A DNA stretch of 38,175 nucleotides from Chromatiales bacterium. GTDB taxonomy: Bacteria > Pseudomonadota > Gammaproteobacteria > Steroidobacterales > BM003. The notes under the pieces were generated by a model. The model was not told the DNA's origin and did no database searches. It saw only the letters and a list, made by a program, of their open reading frames with translations. A program made the position numbers and the translations under genes. Position 1 is the first letter of the stretch. Each line of letters opens with the position of its first letter. The DNA is taken from positions 1 to 38,175 of the forward strand of contig PKUM01000242.1 of NCBI GenBank assembly GCA_002868855.1. The letters are read 5' to 3'. Below are positions 26,932 through 35,229 of the stretch, piece by piece.

Positions 26932-27758
26932 AAATTCAGTGTGCCCTCGAATGCTATCGCGGCCGCGCCGCTCATCCACAGCGGCTCCCCGGGTCCGGGC
27001 CATGATACGTGTAACTCGCCTCCGGGCAAGCAGACGTCGACTTCGGGTTCGAGCAGGCCAGCGAACCGTCCGGCCGCCACTGCGGCGCAAGCGCCGGTGC
27101 CGCATGCGCGGGTCTCACCCGCGCCGCGTTCGAAAACACGCAAGCGGATGCGTTTTTCTGAGACGCGCTGCATAAATCCGACGTTACAGCGCATGGGGAA
27201 AGCCGGATGTTCGCACAGTGCGGCGCCGATACCGGCAACGTCCACGGAATCGACATCTTCGACATCGATCACCGCATGCGGATTGCCCATGGACACGACC
27301 CGGAACCGGGTCGGAACGGTGTTGATATCAAGTGTGTACGGTGGCCCGTCAGCGGGAGCAACGAAGGGCAGTGCCTGCGGCCGGAAATCCGGCTCTCCCA
27401 TTTCCACCGCGACATTATCGGCGCTCGTTACGCGCGCGCGGATCGTGCCAGTCGGGCTGTCGAGGGTCAGTTCGCATGGCAGGGCCTCGCGGCGCAGCGC
27501 CAGCAGCAATGCCAGGCACCGCGCGCCGTTGCCGCATTGCTCAACCTCGCTGCCGTCGGCATTGACGATCCGGTACGAGGCCGCACTGGCCGCATCGCGC
27601 GCTGCAGCCAGCATCAGGGCCTGATCGAAACCGATGCCGGTGCGGCGGTCCGCGAGGCGCCTCAGCAGGCCGGTGTCCGGGGTCGGCGCATCGTCGCGGC
27701 AATCGAAAACCGCGAAATCGTTGCCGAGCCCGTGCATCTTGACGAATTTGAGGATCAT
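26928..27758 (-). CDS. dapF: Diaminopimelate epimerase
   Basis: 276 residues (E. coli 274). Interconverts LL- and meso-diaminopimelate for lysine and peptidoglycan synthesis. The two catalytic cysteines are Cys75 in EQCGNGARC and Cys219 in RACGTGACA; MHGLGNDF at the start, TGIGFDQ and VSMGNPHAV are also conserved. ATG 27758 gives the family start MILKFVKMHGLGNDF; an upstream in-frame start at 27776 is not supported. It leads the dapF-DUF484-xerC overlap group, 39 bases after the CoA-binding gene. Confidence 0.97.
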   Translation of the reverse strand: MILKFVKMHGLGNDFAVFDCRDDAPTPDTGLLRRLADRRTGIGFDQALMLAAARDAASAASYRIVNADGSEVEQCGNGARCLALLLALRREALPCELTLDSPTGTIRARVTSADNVAVEMGEPDFRPQALPFVAPADGPPYTLDINTVPTRFRVVSMGNPHAVIDVEDVDSVDVAGIGAALCEHPAFPMRCNVGFMQRVSEKRIRLRVFERGAGETRACGTGACAAVAAGRFAGLLEPEVDVCLPGGELHVSWPGPGEPLWMSGAAAIAFEGTLNL

Positions 27759-27797
27759 CCCGGGAAGCCTATTCAAGCCTGGGCCAGGCGTCGACTT

Positions 27798-28250
27798 TCA
27801 TGACGCCAGGAGGCGTGCCCGCTCTTTCAAAATGCAGCGGTCCATAATCGTCGCGATACCTGCGGCGCGGGCGCGCGCGGCGGCGCCGGGATTGACGACA
27901 CCCTCCTGCAGCCACAATGCCCGGGGGCGCAGCCGCAGGCACTCGGTGACGATGGCGTCTACATGCTGCGGCGCGCGGAATACGTCGACAATATCGACGC
28001 TTTCGCCGTCTTCGAGAACCGCGCCGATGCGGTCGAGGCCGGATACGGCGACCTCGCCCAGAATCTCGACCGCACCGGGGCGCACCGGGATGACGCGGTA
28101 GCCATAGCCCTGCATGGCAAATGCGACCCGGTGACTCGGCCGGAACGGGCGTGGCGACAGCCCTGGCATCGCGATGATGCGGGAGCGCAACAGCAACTCC
28201 TTGACGAAGTCGTCATCGGGGTTGTCCGGAAATTTTTTCGGCGCGGGCAT
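27798..28250 (-). CDS. CoA-binding domain protein, YccU type
   Basis: 150 residues with a Rossmann-like CoA-binding fold. [30 protein letters not shown], here in two neighbouring halves, is the family N-terminal block; [23 protein letters not shown] and MDRCILKE follow as in E. coli YccU. The usual V-G before LSP reads M-P-G. The physiological role is not known; related domains sense or carry CoA. It is the first gene of the long minus-strand block that continues with dapF, and it is divergent from ubiD. Confidence 0.88.
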   Translation of the reverse strand: MPAPKKFPDNPDDDFVKELLLRSRIIAMPGLSPRPFRPSHRVAFAMQGYGYRVIPVRPGAVEILGEVAVSGLDRIGAVLEDGESVDIVDVFRAPQHVDAIVTECLRLRPRALWLQEGVVNPGAAARARAAGIATIMDRCILKERARLLAS

Positions 28251-28260
28251 GGCGGCTCAT

Positions 28261-28288
28261 TTGCACACTGGGCGCGCGTCATTATAGT
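28261..28288 (+). promoter_or_regulatory. Candidate divergent promoter: ubiD (+) and CoA-binding/dapF block (-)
   Basis: On the plus strand TTGCAC (28261-28266) and TATAGT (28283-28288) are 16 bases apart and point to ubiD (leader about 25 bases). On the minus strand the same AT patch gives a perfect TATAAT (28286-28281), placing a start near 28274, some 24 bases before the CoA-binding gene. The two -10 elements overlap. Confidence 0.5.
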
Positions 28289-28319
28289 GGCTCGGCATCC
28301 CGTGGGCGGAGTCGCTGTC

Positions 28320-29786
28320 ATGCAGTACAAGGATCTCAGGGAATTTCTCGCACATCTCGAGCGCCACGGGTTGCTCAAGCGGATTGGCGTGGCGGTCGAT
28401 CCCAATCTCGAGATGACTGAAATCTGCGATCGCGTTTTGCGCCAGCGCGGCCCTGCGCTGTTGTTCGAGAATCCGACCGGCCACCGCATACCGGTGCTGG
28501 GGAACCTGTTCGGAACCCCCGAACGGGTGGCGCTTGCGATGGGGCAGGATGAAATCTCCGGTTTGCGCGAAGTTGGCCGTCTGCTCGCATTCCTTAAAGA
28601 GCCGGAGCCGCCGAAAGGCATGCGAGATGCATGGGAAAAGCTCCCGGTCTTCCGCAAGGCGCTGACCATGGCGCCGCGCATACTGCGCAACGGTCCCTGT
28701 CAGCAGAATGTAGCGGAAGAATCAGACGTCGATCTCACGAAATTGCCACTGCAGACCTGCTGGCCGGGCGACGCGGGCCCGTTGCTGACCTGGGGTCTCG
28801 TCATTACCCGCGGACCGGGCAAGGAGCGGCAGAACCTCGGCATATACCGGCAACAACTGATCGGTCGCAATCGGCTGATTATGCGCTGGTTATCGCATCG
28901 CGGCGGCGCGCTGGATTTCCGCGAATGGCAACAGGCCCATAGCGGTGAGCCATTTCCGATCGCGGTGGCATTGGGTGCCGACCCGGCGACGATCCTGGCC
29001 GCGGTAACCCCTGTTCCCGATACCCTCTCGGAGTACGCGTTTGCCGGATTGCTGCGCGGGGCGCGCACCGAACTGGTTCGTTGCGCGAATTCGGAACTGA
29101 TGGTTCCGGCCAACGCCGAGTTCGTACTCGAAGGTCACATCGTTCCGGGTGACGAGGCGCCGGAAGGACCGTTCGGGGATCACACCGGGTACTACAACGA
29201 GGTGGAGAATTTTCCGGTGTTCACGGTAACTCGCCTGACGCATCGCAATGATCCGATCTATCACAGCACCTACACCGGCCGTCCACCGGACGAGCCGGCG
29301 ATTCTCGGCGTGGCGCTGAACGAGGTGTTTGTGCCGATCCTGCAGCGCCAGTTCCCCGAGATCGTTGATTTCTACCTGCCGCCGGAGGGTTGTTCGTACC
29401 GGGTGGCGATCGTCACGATCAAAAAGCAATACCCGGGTCACGCCAAGCGAGTGATGCTGGGAGTCTGGTCGTTCCTGCGCCAGTTCATGTACACAAAGTT
29501 CGTGATTGTCACCGATGACGATGTCAATGCACGTGACTGGAACGACGTGGTGTGGGCGGTGTCGACACGGGTCGACCCGAGCCGGGATACGGTCATGATC
29601 GATAACACGCCGATCGATTATCTCGATTTTGCCTCGCCGACCCCCGGACTCGGCAGCAAGATGGGAATCGACGCCACTGCCAAGTGGCCGGGCGAGACCA
29701 GCCGCGAATGGGGCCGGCCAATCACGATGAACGAGGACGTCAGGCAACGCGTCGACGATATCTGGACCAGTCTGGGTCTTGACTAG
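28320..29786 (+). CDS. ubiD: 3-octaprenyl-4-hydroxybenzoate decarboxylase
   Basis: 488 residues (E. coli UbiD 497). Decarboxylates the prenylated hydroxybenzoate in ubiquinone synthesis using prenylated FMN made by Ubi[55 protein letters not shown], the conserved E[10 protein letters not shown] region ([20 protein letters not shown]), [20 protein letters not shown] and GSKMGIDAT are diagnostic. The start at 28320 matches the family. The next gene on the strand is an orphan ParA after 101 bases; further on is a 2Fe-2S flavin reductase. Confidence 0.97.
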   Translation: MQYKDLREFLAHLERHGLLKRIGVAVDPNLEMTEICDRVLRQRGPALLFENPTGHRIPVLGNLFGTPERVALAMGQDEISGLREVGRLLAFLKEPEPPKGMRDAWEKLPVFRKALTMAPRILRNGPCQQNVAEESDVDLTKLPLQTCWPGDAGPLLTWGLVITRGPGKERQNLGIYRQQLIGRNRLIMRWLSHRGGALDFREWQQAHSGEPFPIAVALGADPATILAAVTPVPDTLSEYAFAGLLRGARTELVRCANSELMVPANAEFVLEGHIVPGDEAPEGPFGDHTGYYNEVENFPVFTVTRLTHRNDPIYHSTYTGRPPDEPAILGVALNEVFVPILQRQFPEIVDFYLPPEGCSYRVAIVTIKKQYPGHAKRVMLGVWSFLRQFMYTKFVIVTDDDVNARDWNDVVWAVSTRVDPSRDTVMIDNTPIDYLDFASPTPGLGSKMGIDATAKWPGETSREWGRPITMNEDVRQRVDDIWTSLGLD

Positions 29787-29821
29787 GTCGCCGTGGCGAC
29801 TGGAAAAGTGAAAACCCCCAA

Positions 29822-29850
29822 TAGACATTTACCGGATCGGAAACTACTTT
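29822..29850 (+). promoter_or_regulatory. Candidate promoter for the orphan ParA gene
   Basis: TAGACA (29822-29827, 5/6) and TACTTT (29845-29850, 3/6) are 17 bases apart within an unusually A/T-rich 101-bp gap (29787-29887). A compact GTCGCC/GGCGAC inverted repeat at 29787-29800 follows the ubiD stop but has no T-run, so it is not called a terminator. Confidence 0.3.
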
Positions 29851-29887
29851 ACACAAGCTAAAAATTGGTTGGAAAAAAGGGACTGGA

Positions 29888-30526
29888 ATGCGTCATATCA
29901 CCGTTCTTAATTCGAAGGGAGGTTGTGGCAAAAGCACGATCGCCACGAATCTGGCCGTTTACTTCGCACTCGAAGGTGCGCAGGTCGTGTTGGCCGATTT
30001 CGATCCGCAACGTTCCTGCCTCGACTGGCTGGAGACGCGGCCCGCCAGTTGCGCTCCTATCGCCGGGGTGGCGGCCTACAATGATGGGCTGCGCGGTGTG
30101 CCGCGCGGTACCGACATCGTCATTATCGACGCACCGGCACGCTGTCACGGCCGCGAACTGACCGATCTGGTGCGCCGTTCGGAGACGATTCTGGCGCCGG
30201 TGCTGCCATCCACGATCGATATGAAAGCGACCGGCAAATTCATTGCCGAGCTGATGCACGTCGGCAAAGTCGAGCGCAAGCAGGTCAAAATCGGTCTGCT
30301 CGCCAACCGTGTGCGCGAGCACACGTTGATATTCGAGGAGCTCAGCGACTACCTCAGGCGTTCGAAGGTGCCGTACATCGGCTCGTTGCGGGATGCGCAG
30401 AACTATGTTCGCGCCTACACCCGGGGTCTCGGCGTGCTCGAACTGCCGGAGTATCTCGCATGGCCAGACTGGGCCCAGTGGGAGCCGATCATCAGCTGGC
30501 TGGAGAGCAAGCGCAGTCAGCCCTGA
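29888..30526 (+). CDS. Orphan ParA/MinD-family ATPase
   Basis: 212 residues. The deviant Walker A of this family is KGGCGKST (Lys10 is the signature lysine), followed by NLAVYFALEGAQVVLADFDPQ and the Walker B-like IVIIDAPAR. There is no N-terminal helix-turn-helix, so it belongs with the small ParA ATPases that place plasmids, chemoreceptor arrays or other cargo. No ParB or other partner gene is adjacent, and it is 9.4 kb or more from any recognised cell-division gene. The C terminus (about 150-212, for example YVRAYTRGLGVLELPEYLAW) looks specific to its own subgroup. Its 3' end overlaps the convergent SDR gene by 10 bases. The cargo is unknown. Confidence 0.88.
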   Translation: MRHITVLNSKGGCGKSTIATNLAVYFALEGAQVVLADFDPQRSCLDWLETRPASCAPIAGVAAYNDGLRGVPRGTDIVIIDAPARCHGRELTDLVRRSETILAPVLPSTIDMKATGKFIAELMHVGKVERKQVKIGLLANRVREHTLIFEELSDYLRRSKVPYIGSLRDAQNYVRAYTRGLGVLELPEYLAWPDWAQWEPIISWLESKRSQP

Positions 30527-31434
30527 TCGTTGCTTGCGGCCGCATTCATTTCGGCGAGACTTGCCGCGATGCCGTTGGCCGGGTCGGGGTAGCGCAGGCG
30601 AACGCCCAGTTCGCTGATCATGCGCCGATTGTCGATACGGCGCGATTCGGCGATGAACGACCACGCCATGGGCGAAACCCGGGCCCGCACATCGGCGGCG
30701 GGGAGTTGCTCCGGCTCGGGCAAACCCGCAGTTTGTGCGATGCAGGCAAAAAACCTGGTCCGGCTCCAGTAGCAACCGTCGCCGACATTGTAGATGCCGG
30801 TCCGCATCGGCAGCCGGGCTGCGCGCAGACAGGCCGCCGCGAGATCGTCGACATGAATGCGGTTGCCCGGTCCTGCTTCCTGTTCGCGAATCACCGGGAC
30901 CCGGTCTTCGAGGCTGCGCAGCGGTAACCGGTGTGGGCCGTAAATGCCCGGGACGCGCAGCACGATCCAGCCAACCCCGTGGTGTTCGGCCCATGAACGG
31001 GCCGTCCTTTCGGCGGCGAGTCGGCGTCGTCCGCGACCGGTCTGTGGCTGGGTCGGGGCGGTTTCGTCGGTCAATGCGCCGCCACGGTCGCCATAGACAC
31101 CGGTCGTGCTGACATAGACAATGCCCGCCGGTGGCGGCCCCGCGAGCGCCGCCAGGAATCTCTCGAGACGCGGATCGGAATCGCCGTCCGCGGGTGGCGG
31201 CGCGAGATACACGATCACCGTGGGAGGCCCCGGCGGCAAGGTAATTGCCGGTATCACATCCGCATCGAGGTCGACAGCGAACGCCTTGTAGCCAGCCGCG
31301 GCCAGGTTTGCGGCACTTTCGGCACGGCTGGTGATGCAATGGCACGGAATTGCGTCCGCGCGCGCGAGCGCTGCGAGCCTTTGCCCGGTATAACCACATC
31401 CGGCGATGAACAATCCGTGCGCCGGTATGTCCAT
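30517..31434 (-). CDS. NAD(P)-binding SDR/epimerase family protein, YeeZ-like
   Basis: 305 residues. Extended short-chain-dehydrogenase fold: nucleotide motif GCGYTGQRLA at residues 9-18, VYVSTTGVYGD (Ser and Tyr region), RVPGIYGPHRLPL, NRIHVDDLAAACLRAA and GIYNVGDG. The GCGYxG motif and the IVYVSTTGVYG block resemble E. coli YeeZ and related SDR proteins of unknown substrate. The canonical YxxxK is not clear, so catalysis is uncertain. The ATG at 31434 is chosen because the fold starts directly after it. It is divergent from the flavin reductase (56-bp gap) with a TATTAT -10-like sequence at 31469-31464. Confidence 0.85.
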   Translation of the reverse strand: MDIPAHGLFIAGCGYTGQRLAALARADAIPCHCITSRAESAANLAAAGYKAFAVDLDADVIPAITLPPGPPTVIVYLAPPPADGDSDPRLERFLAALAGPPPAGIVYVSTTGVYGDRGGALTDETAPTQPQTGRGRRRLAAERTARSWAEHHGVGWIVLRVPGIYGPHRLPLRSLEDRVPVIREQEAGPGNRIHVDDLAAACLRAARLPMRTGIYNVGDGCYWSRTRFFACIAQTAGLPEPEQLPAADVRARVSPMAWSFIAESRRIDNRRMISELGVRLRYPDPANGIAASLAEMNAAASNDQG

Positions 31435-31463
31435 GGGACGCTCTCCGTTTCGGCGATCGCCCA

Positions 31464-31469
31464 ATAATA
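31464..31469 (-). promoter_or_regulatory. Candidate -10 shared by the divergent SDR and flavin-reductase genes
   Basis: Minus strand TATTAT (5/6) would start transcription near 31457, 23 bases before the SDR ATG. The plus strand of the same patch gives AATAAT (31463-31468, 5/6), about 22 bases before ATG 31491. No strong -35 was found for either. Confidence 0.35.
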
Positions 31470-31490
31470 CGGAGTGTGTGCCAGAACCGC

Positions 31491-32540
31491 ATGAAAGATT
31501 CGGTCAAACTGATGCCCTCGGGACAGTGCCTGTCGGTGCCGGCCGATGAGTCGATCCTCGACACGGCGCTGCATGCCGGCATCAATTTGCCGCACAGCTG
31601 CCGTGGCGGTAGTTGTGGTTCGTGCCGTGCGCGGCTGCTGCAGGGTGCGCTCGATTACCCGTTTCGGCCCCCGCTGGCACTGACCGCCGAGGAAATTGAG
31701 GAAGGGTTCGCCCTGTTGTGTCAGGCGCGGCCGATCGGCGAAGTTGTGATCGAGGCGAAGCCGATCGCGTCGCCGGAGGAGATCCGCATCAAGCGCGTAC
31801 CGTGCCGGGTGCGCAAACTCGAGCGACTGGGCCACGACGTGATGGGCGTGACATTGCAACTCCCGGCGGTGGAACCGATGCCGTTCGAAGCCGGGCAGTA
31901 CCTCGATGTCCTGCTGGACGGTGGCCATCGCCGAAGTTTTTCGATTGCCAGCGACCCTTCCGACCCGTATTTTCTCCAACTGCATATCCGCCGGGTTGCC
32001 GGTGGCGGTTTTTCGGAGCAGGTGTTCGGCGAGCTGCGCGAAGGCGCGCTGCTGACGATAGAAGGACCGTTTGGCGCTTTCCGCCTGCGCCCTGCCCAGG
32101 GCCGAACCCGGTTATTCGTCGCGGGGGGCACCGGTCTTGCGCCGATTCTGAGTATGTTGTCGCACGCAATCGCAAAGGGTCTTGAAGCGCCGGTCCACCT
32201 TTTCTGGGGCGTGCGCGGGCGCGCCGATCTTTACCATCACAGCGAGCTCGAACGCTGGCAGGACGAGCAGTCTCGTTTCCGCTATACGCCGGTTCTGTCT
32301 GAACCCGGTCCGGACGATCACTGGGAGGGCGCTGCCGGGTTCGTGCACGAGGCAGTAATTGCCGCTTACCCGGACCTGTCGCTAGCGGACGTATACATGG
32401 CGGGGCCACCGCCAATGATCGAAGCCGGGCAACGGCTGCTACCCGCCAACGGCTTGCCGCCGAAGCGGCTCTTCTTCGATTCGTTCGAATATTCCCCGGA
32501 GGCGCTCCGGGCAATGGACCGCGAACAGCGGGCGACCTAG
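31491..32540 (+). CDS. 2Fe-2S/FAD NAD(P)H oxidoreductase (flavin-reductase type)
   Basis: 349 residues. A plant-type ferredoxin domain comes first, with 2Fe-2S ligands Cys37, Cys42, Cys45 and Cys77 (HSCRGGSCGSC and LLCQAR). Then come an FAD-binding barrel (FEAGQYLDVLL...RRSFSIAS) and an NAD-binding domain (FVAGGTGLAPILSML, FWGVRGRADLY, VYMAGPPPMIEA). The layout matches proteins annotated as CDP-6-deoxy-delta-3,4-glucoseen reductase-like or phenol-hydroxylase-type reductases, which in Pseudomonas lie next to ubiD as I recall. A link to flavin or UbiD chemistry is inference. ATG 31491 is preferred to a GTG at 31476 that lies too close to GGAG. Its TAG overlaps the hemY stop in CTAG. Confidence 0.9.
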   Translation: MKDSVKLMPSGQCLSVPADESILDTALHAGINLPHSCRGGSCGSCRARLLQGALDYPFRPPLALTAEEIEEGFALLCQARPIGEVVIEAKPIASPEEIRIKRVPCRVRKLERLGHDVMGVTLQLPAVEPMPFEAGQYLDVLLDGGHRRSFSIASDPSDPYFLQLHIRRVAGGGFSEQVFGELREGALLTIEGPFGAFRLRPAQGRTRLFVAGGTGLAPILSMLSHAIAKGLEAPVHLFWGVRGRADLYHHSELERWQDEQSRFRYTPVLSEPGPDDHWEGAAGFVHEAVIAAYPDLSLADVYMAGPPPMIEAGQRLLPANGLPPKRLFFDSFEYSPEALRAMDREQRAT

Positions 32541-33754
32541 GCGGTCTGGTCGTCGGGACGGTTTCGCGGTAACGCGGTATGGCCGCTACCGGCGCCGCTG
32601 GCGATGAGCAGGCCGGAGCGAAACGCTTCCGACGCATGCTGATCTTCGCCCAGCTTCTCGAGCAGGTTACCGTACAGCGCAAACCCTTCGGCGCTCGGCG
32701 CGATAGCCAGGCTGCTTTCGAGGTAGCTGCGCGCTTTTCCCCACAGCTCGTTGGCCATCGACAGCCGCGCGACCGCTAATAACAGCACCGGGTCTTCACC
32801 ATGGTCGTGCAGCCACTGTTCGGCGTGACGCAGATGCGCGGGCTTGTCCACCACCTCCAGCCGGCCATAAATGGCGACCAGTTTCTGCCACCAGGTCTTG
32901 CGCAACGACTTGCGAATGAAAGTCTCGGTTTCCTGCTGGTGATCGTGACGCACTAGTGCCTGCAGGTAAGCGGCGGTGATATCTTCATTGTCGCGCAGGT
33001 CCTTGGGAAGGGCTCGCCACAGCTCCACGGCCCGGTCGTAGTCGGTTTCCGACGCCGCGAACAGACCGTCGTACGCGGCGATGCCGAGGCGCCGGTATTC
33101 AACATCATCGATTGCGTGACGGCGTTTCAGAACCGGTAGCACGGCTGACAAACGCTCCCAGTCGCCCAGGCCTTCGTACACCTGCGCTTGTAATTGCAGC
33201 AGCCTGCTGTTTATCGGGGCAGCCCTCGCCACCTGATCGAGAGTGGCCGCAGCGGTGCCGAGGTCGCCGCGTTCGACCTGTAACTCGGCCTCGGTCAAAA
33301 GTACCAGCGTCTGCGATTCCGGGTCGGACTCGGCCGCCAGCCTCAACCAGGACTCACAGCGCTCGGTGGCACCCTGCTGGTGCGCCGCGCGCGCGGCGCC
33401 GAGGTATCCCAGCAGAGGATTGCTGGCCCTGCGGCTGGCACGGGACAGAAATTTCTCACCGCGGTTCCAGTCGCCCTCGGCGAGCAGGGTCAGCCCGCGT
33501 TCCATTTGCCGTTGCGCGCTCTGCTTGCGCCGGCGTGCCGCGGCGCGCCCGAGTTGGCGCGGGGTGTGCCAGATTCGTGCCAGCAGCCGCAGTGCAAGGT
33601 AGAGCGCAATCAAACCCGCGACCAGGATCGGTACCGACATCTCGATCAGGTAGCCGCGAAGATTGATCATCACGTAGCCGGGATCCTCGATCAGCGCTGC
33701 TGCCAGCAAGGCGCCGCCGAGCAAACTCAGCACGATAATCAGGCCGGTTTTCAT
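32537..33754 (-). CDS. hemY: HemY family membrane protein with TPR-like repeats
   Basis: 405 residues. Two N-terminal membrane segments (about 3-22 and 39-60) flank ALIEDPGYVMINLRGYLIEMS, the family signature, followed by a long helical TPR-like region (QRQMERGLTLLAEGDWNRGEKFLSRA... and later ARLSMANELWGKARSYLESSLAIAPS). The proteobacterial HemY is genetically linked to haem synthesis but is not the protoporphyrinogen oxidase HemY of Gram-positives. It ends the hemC-hemD-hemX-hemY group and overlaps hemX by ATGA (33751-33754). Confidence 0.93.
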   Translation of the reverse strand: MKTGLIIVLSLLGGALLAAALIEDPGYVMINLRGYLIEMSVPILVAGLIALYLALRLLARIWHTPRQLGRAAARRRKQSAQRQMERGLTLLAEGDWNRGEKFLSRASRRASNPLLGYLGAARAAHQQGATERCESWLRLAAESDPESQTLVLLTEAELQVERGDLGTAAATLDQVARAAPINSRLLQLQAQVYEGLGDWERLSAVLPVLKRRHAIDDVEYRRLGIAAYDGLFAASETDYDRAVELWRALPKDLRDNEDITAAYLQALVRHDHQQETETFIRKSLRKTWWQKLVAIYGRLEVVDKPAHLRHAEQWLHDHGEDPVLLLAVARLSMANELWGKARSYLESSLAIAPSAEGFALYGNLLEKLGEDQHASEAFRSGLLIASGAGSGHTALPRNRPDDQTA

Positions 33755-35172
33755 ATTGCGTCCGCGTCCGCTTCCCCGTCCGCGCCGGGTTCGACTTGCT
33801 GTAACTGCTGCAGAGAGCCGCTAATGTCGGGAAGCGTCGGCGCAATCTGCTTGCCTTCGAGATCCGCGATCTGGCTGAGTGCGTTTGCAACGCTGCCGTC
33901 CTGCGTGTCGAAATACGTGTTGAGCCAGCTACGCACGCCGCGCAGGCTGGTGCGGTAGACCTCCTGATTACGCTGTAACAGCGCCAGTCGCGCCACTTCG
34001 AGCTTGAGTTCGAGGTTGCGATAAAGAAAGTAGACTTCATCGGGAGGCAACAACGGTTCGACTGCGGAGTCGGTTCGGCGCACGGCGACCAGGCCCTTGA
34101 GCGCCGCCTGTACCGAAGCGACGAACCGATCCCAGCCGGACTGTGATCCGGCTGCGGCGTTGGTCTGGTCCGGCGCGGTGGCGGGTGCCACGCGTTCATG
34201 GCCCTTGAGTGCCAGGCCGGAGGCTTGCTCCGACAGTGCCGAAAGTGCAAGCGCTATTCCGGTCAGGTCGGGCTGTTCGACTCGTTGCAGTGCCGCGATC
34301 TCGTCCGCAATCTCGCTGCGCACGCCGAGAAACGCCGGGTCGTCGAGCTGCGCCAGTCGCTCATCGGCAAGCCCCAGCGCCGTCTCCGCCGCGGCGAAAT
34401 TGCCTGCGAGTTGCAGCTGGCGGTTGGCGACCCGCAGATACGACTCGATTTCTTCCAGCGCAAAGTCCTGGTTCACGGGAACCGCAACCGGTTGCGGCGC
34501 GGCGCTTGCGGCCGCTTCGGCCTGTTCGATGCGCTCGTTAAGATCGTCCAGCAGCGCCGGGTCGAAACCCTCCGCTGATTCGACCTGCGTGACCTGCTCG
34601 GCCAGCGCCTGCATTGCGGCCTCGGTGTCAGCCGAACTGTTCTCGAGCGCGTCGAGCCGTCCGATCAGATCCTCCAGCTCCAGCGGCATCTGGTCGGAGG
34701 TCTGGTTTTCCAGCGCGTCCAGTCGCCCGATCAGATCCTCCAGCTCAACCGGCATCTGATCGGAGCTGGCAGACGGTGCGACATTGGCCGCCTCATCGAC
34801 ACGTTGGTCAAGCCGGGTCAGCTGATCCGTGAATGCCGCGAGTTGCGATTGCTGATCGTCCCGCAGCGCCTCAATTGCGCTGCGCTGTTCGTCGGCGAGC
34901 GCGGCGAAACCTGGGTCCGGCGAACCAGACTCGCTGTCGAGGCGTTCGATCTCGAGCCACAGATAGGCGCATGCCGCGAGCGCGAGCAGGCTGAAAATAA
35001 TCGCGACAGCAGTTCCGAACCCGGATTTGCGCTGCACGACGACCTGCGGTTCCGCAGCTGGCGGGGTGTCGCCATCTGGCGCCTGCCGCTCGGGTGCCGA
35101 TTGCGGTTCGGTAGCGGGCACCGCTGCCTCGTCGTCGCGGATTTCGTCCGCGGGTTTTCCAGTATCGCTCAT
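33751..35172 (-). CDS. hemX: HemX family membrane protein, with a 22-residue tandem duplication
   Basis: 473 residues. A charged, proline-rich cytoplasmic head (1-50) precedes one membrane segment (about 53-72, FGTAVAIIFSLLALAACAYL) and a long coiled-coil periplasmic region. The C terminus has the family blocks PDEVYFLYRNLELKLEVARLAL and YRTSLRGVRSWLNTYFD. Older databases call HemX a uroporphyrinogen-III methyltransferase, but this family has no SAM fold and its role in haem synthesis is unproved. Two adjacent copies of SDQMP(V/L)ELEDLIGRLDALEN sit in the coiled coil. It lies 57 bases after hemD and overlaps hemY. Confidence 0.92.
   Translation of the reverse strand: MSDTGKPADEIRDDEAAVPATEPQSAPERQAPDGDTPPAAEPQVVVQRKSGFGTAVAIIFSLLALAACAYLWLEIERLDSESGSPDPGFAALADEQRSAIEALRDDQQSQLAAFTDQLTRLDQRVDEAANVAPSASSDQMPVELEDLIGRLDALENQTSDQMPLELEDLIGRLDALENSSADTEAAMQALAEQVTQVESAEGFDPALLDDLNERIEQAEAAASAAPQPVAVPVNQDFALEEIESYLRVANRQLQLAGNFAAAETALGLADERLAQLDDPAFLGVRSEIADEIAALQRVEQPDLTGIALALSALSEQASGLALKGHERVAPATAPDQTNAAAGSQSGWDRFVASVQAALKGLVAVRRTDSAVEPLLPPDEVYFLYRNLELKLEVARLALLQRNQEVYRTSLRGVRSWLNTYFDTQDGSVANALSQIADLEGKQIAPTLPDISGSLQQLQQVEPGADGEADADAI
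34633..34764. repeat. 66-bp in-frame tandem duplication inside hemX
   Basis: Two head-to-tail 66-bp units, 34633-34698 and 34699-34764, encode the 22-residue coiled-coil unit with core ELEDLIGRLDALEN. The central part (GATCAGATCCTCCAGCTC) is identical in both copies, while the flanks have drifted, so the duplication is fairly recent. It extends the coiled coil without shifting the frame. Confidence 0.9.
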
Positions 35173-35229
35173 GTTTTCCCGGCATCAGTCGGAGTAGGTC
35201 GCCGCCCGAGTTGTCCTTGCCAGCTGTAC

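Noticed and set aside
29787-29800. GTCGCC/GGCGAC inverted repeat after ubiD
   Set aside because: The loop is too tight and no T-run follows, so terminator function is not supported.
29858-31585. 575-codon open frame on the minus strand crossing the ParA and SDR genes
   Set aside because: It is antisense to the ParA gene and in a different frame of the SDR gene. The product is low-complexity, rich in Arg and Gly, and resembles no family.
33751-35172. HemX as a uroporphyrinogen-III C-methyltransferase
   Set aside because: The sequence has no SAM-binding or CobA-like motifs. It is a single-pass coiled-coil membrane protein, and the methyltransferase name is a legacy annotation.
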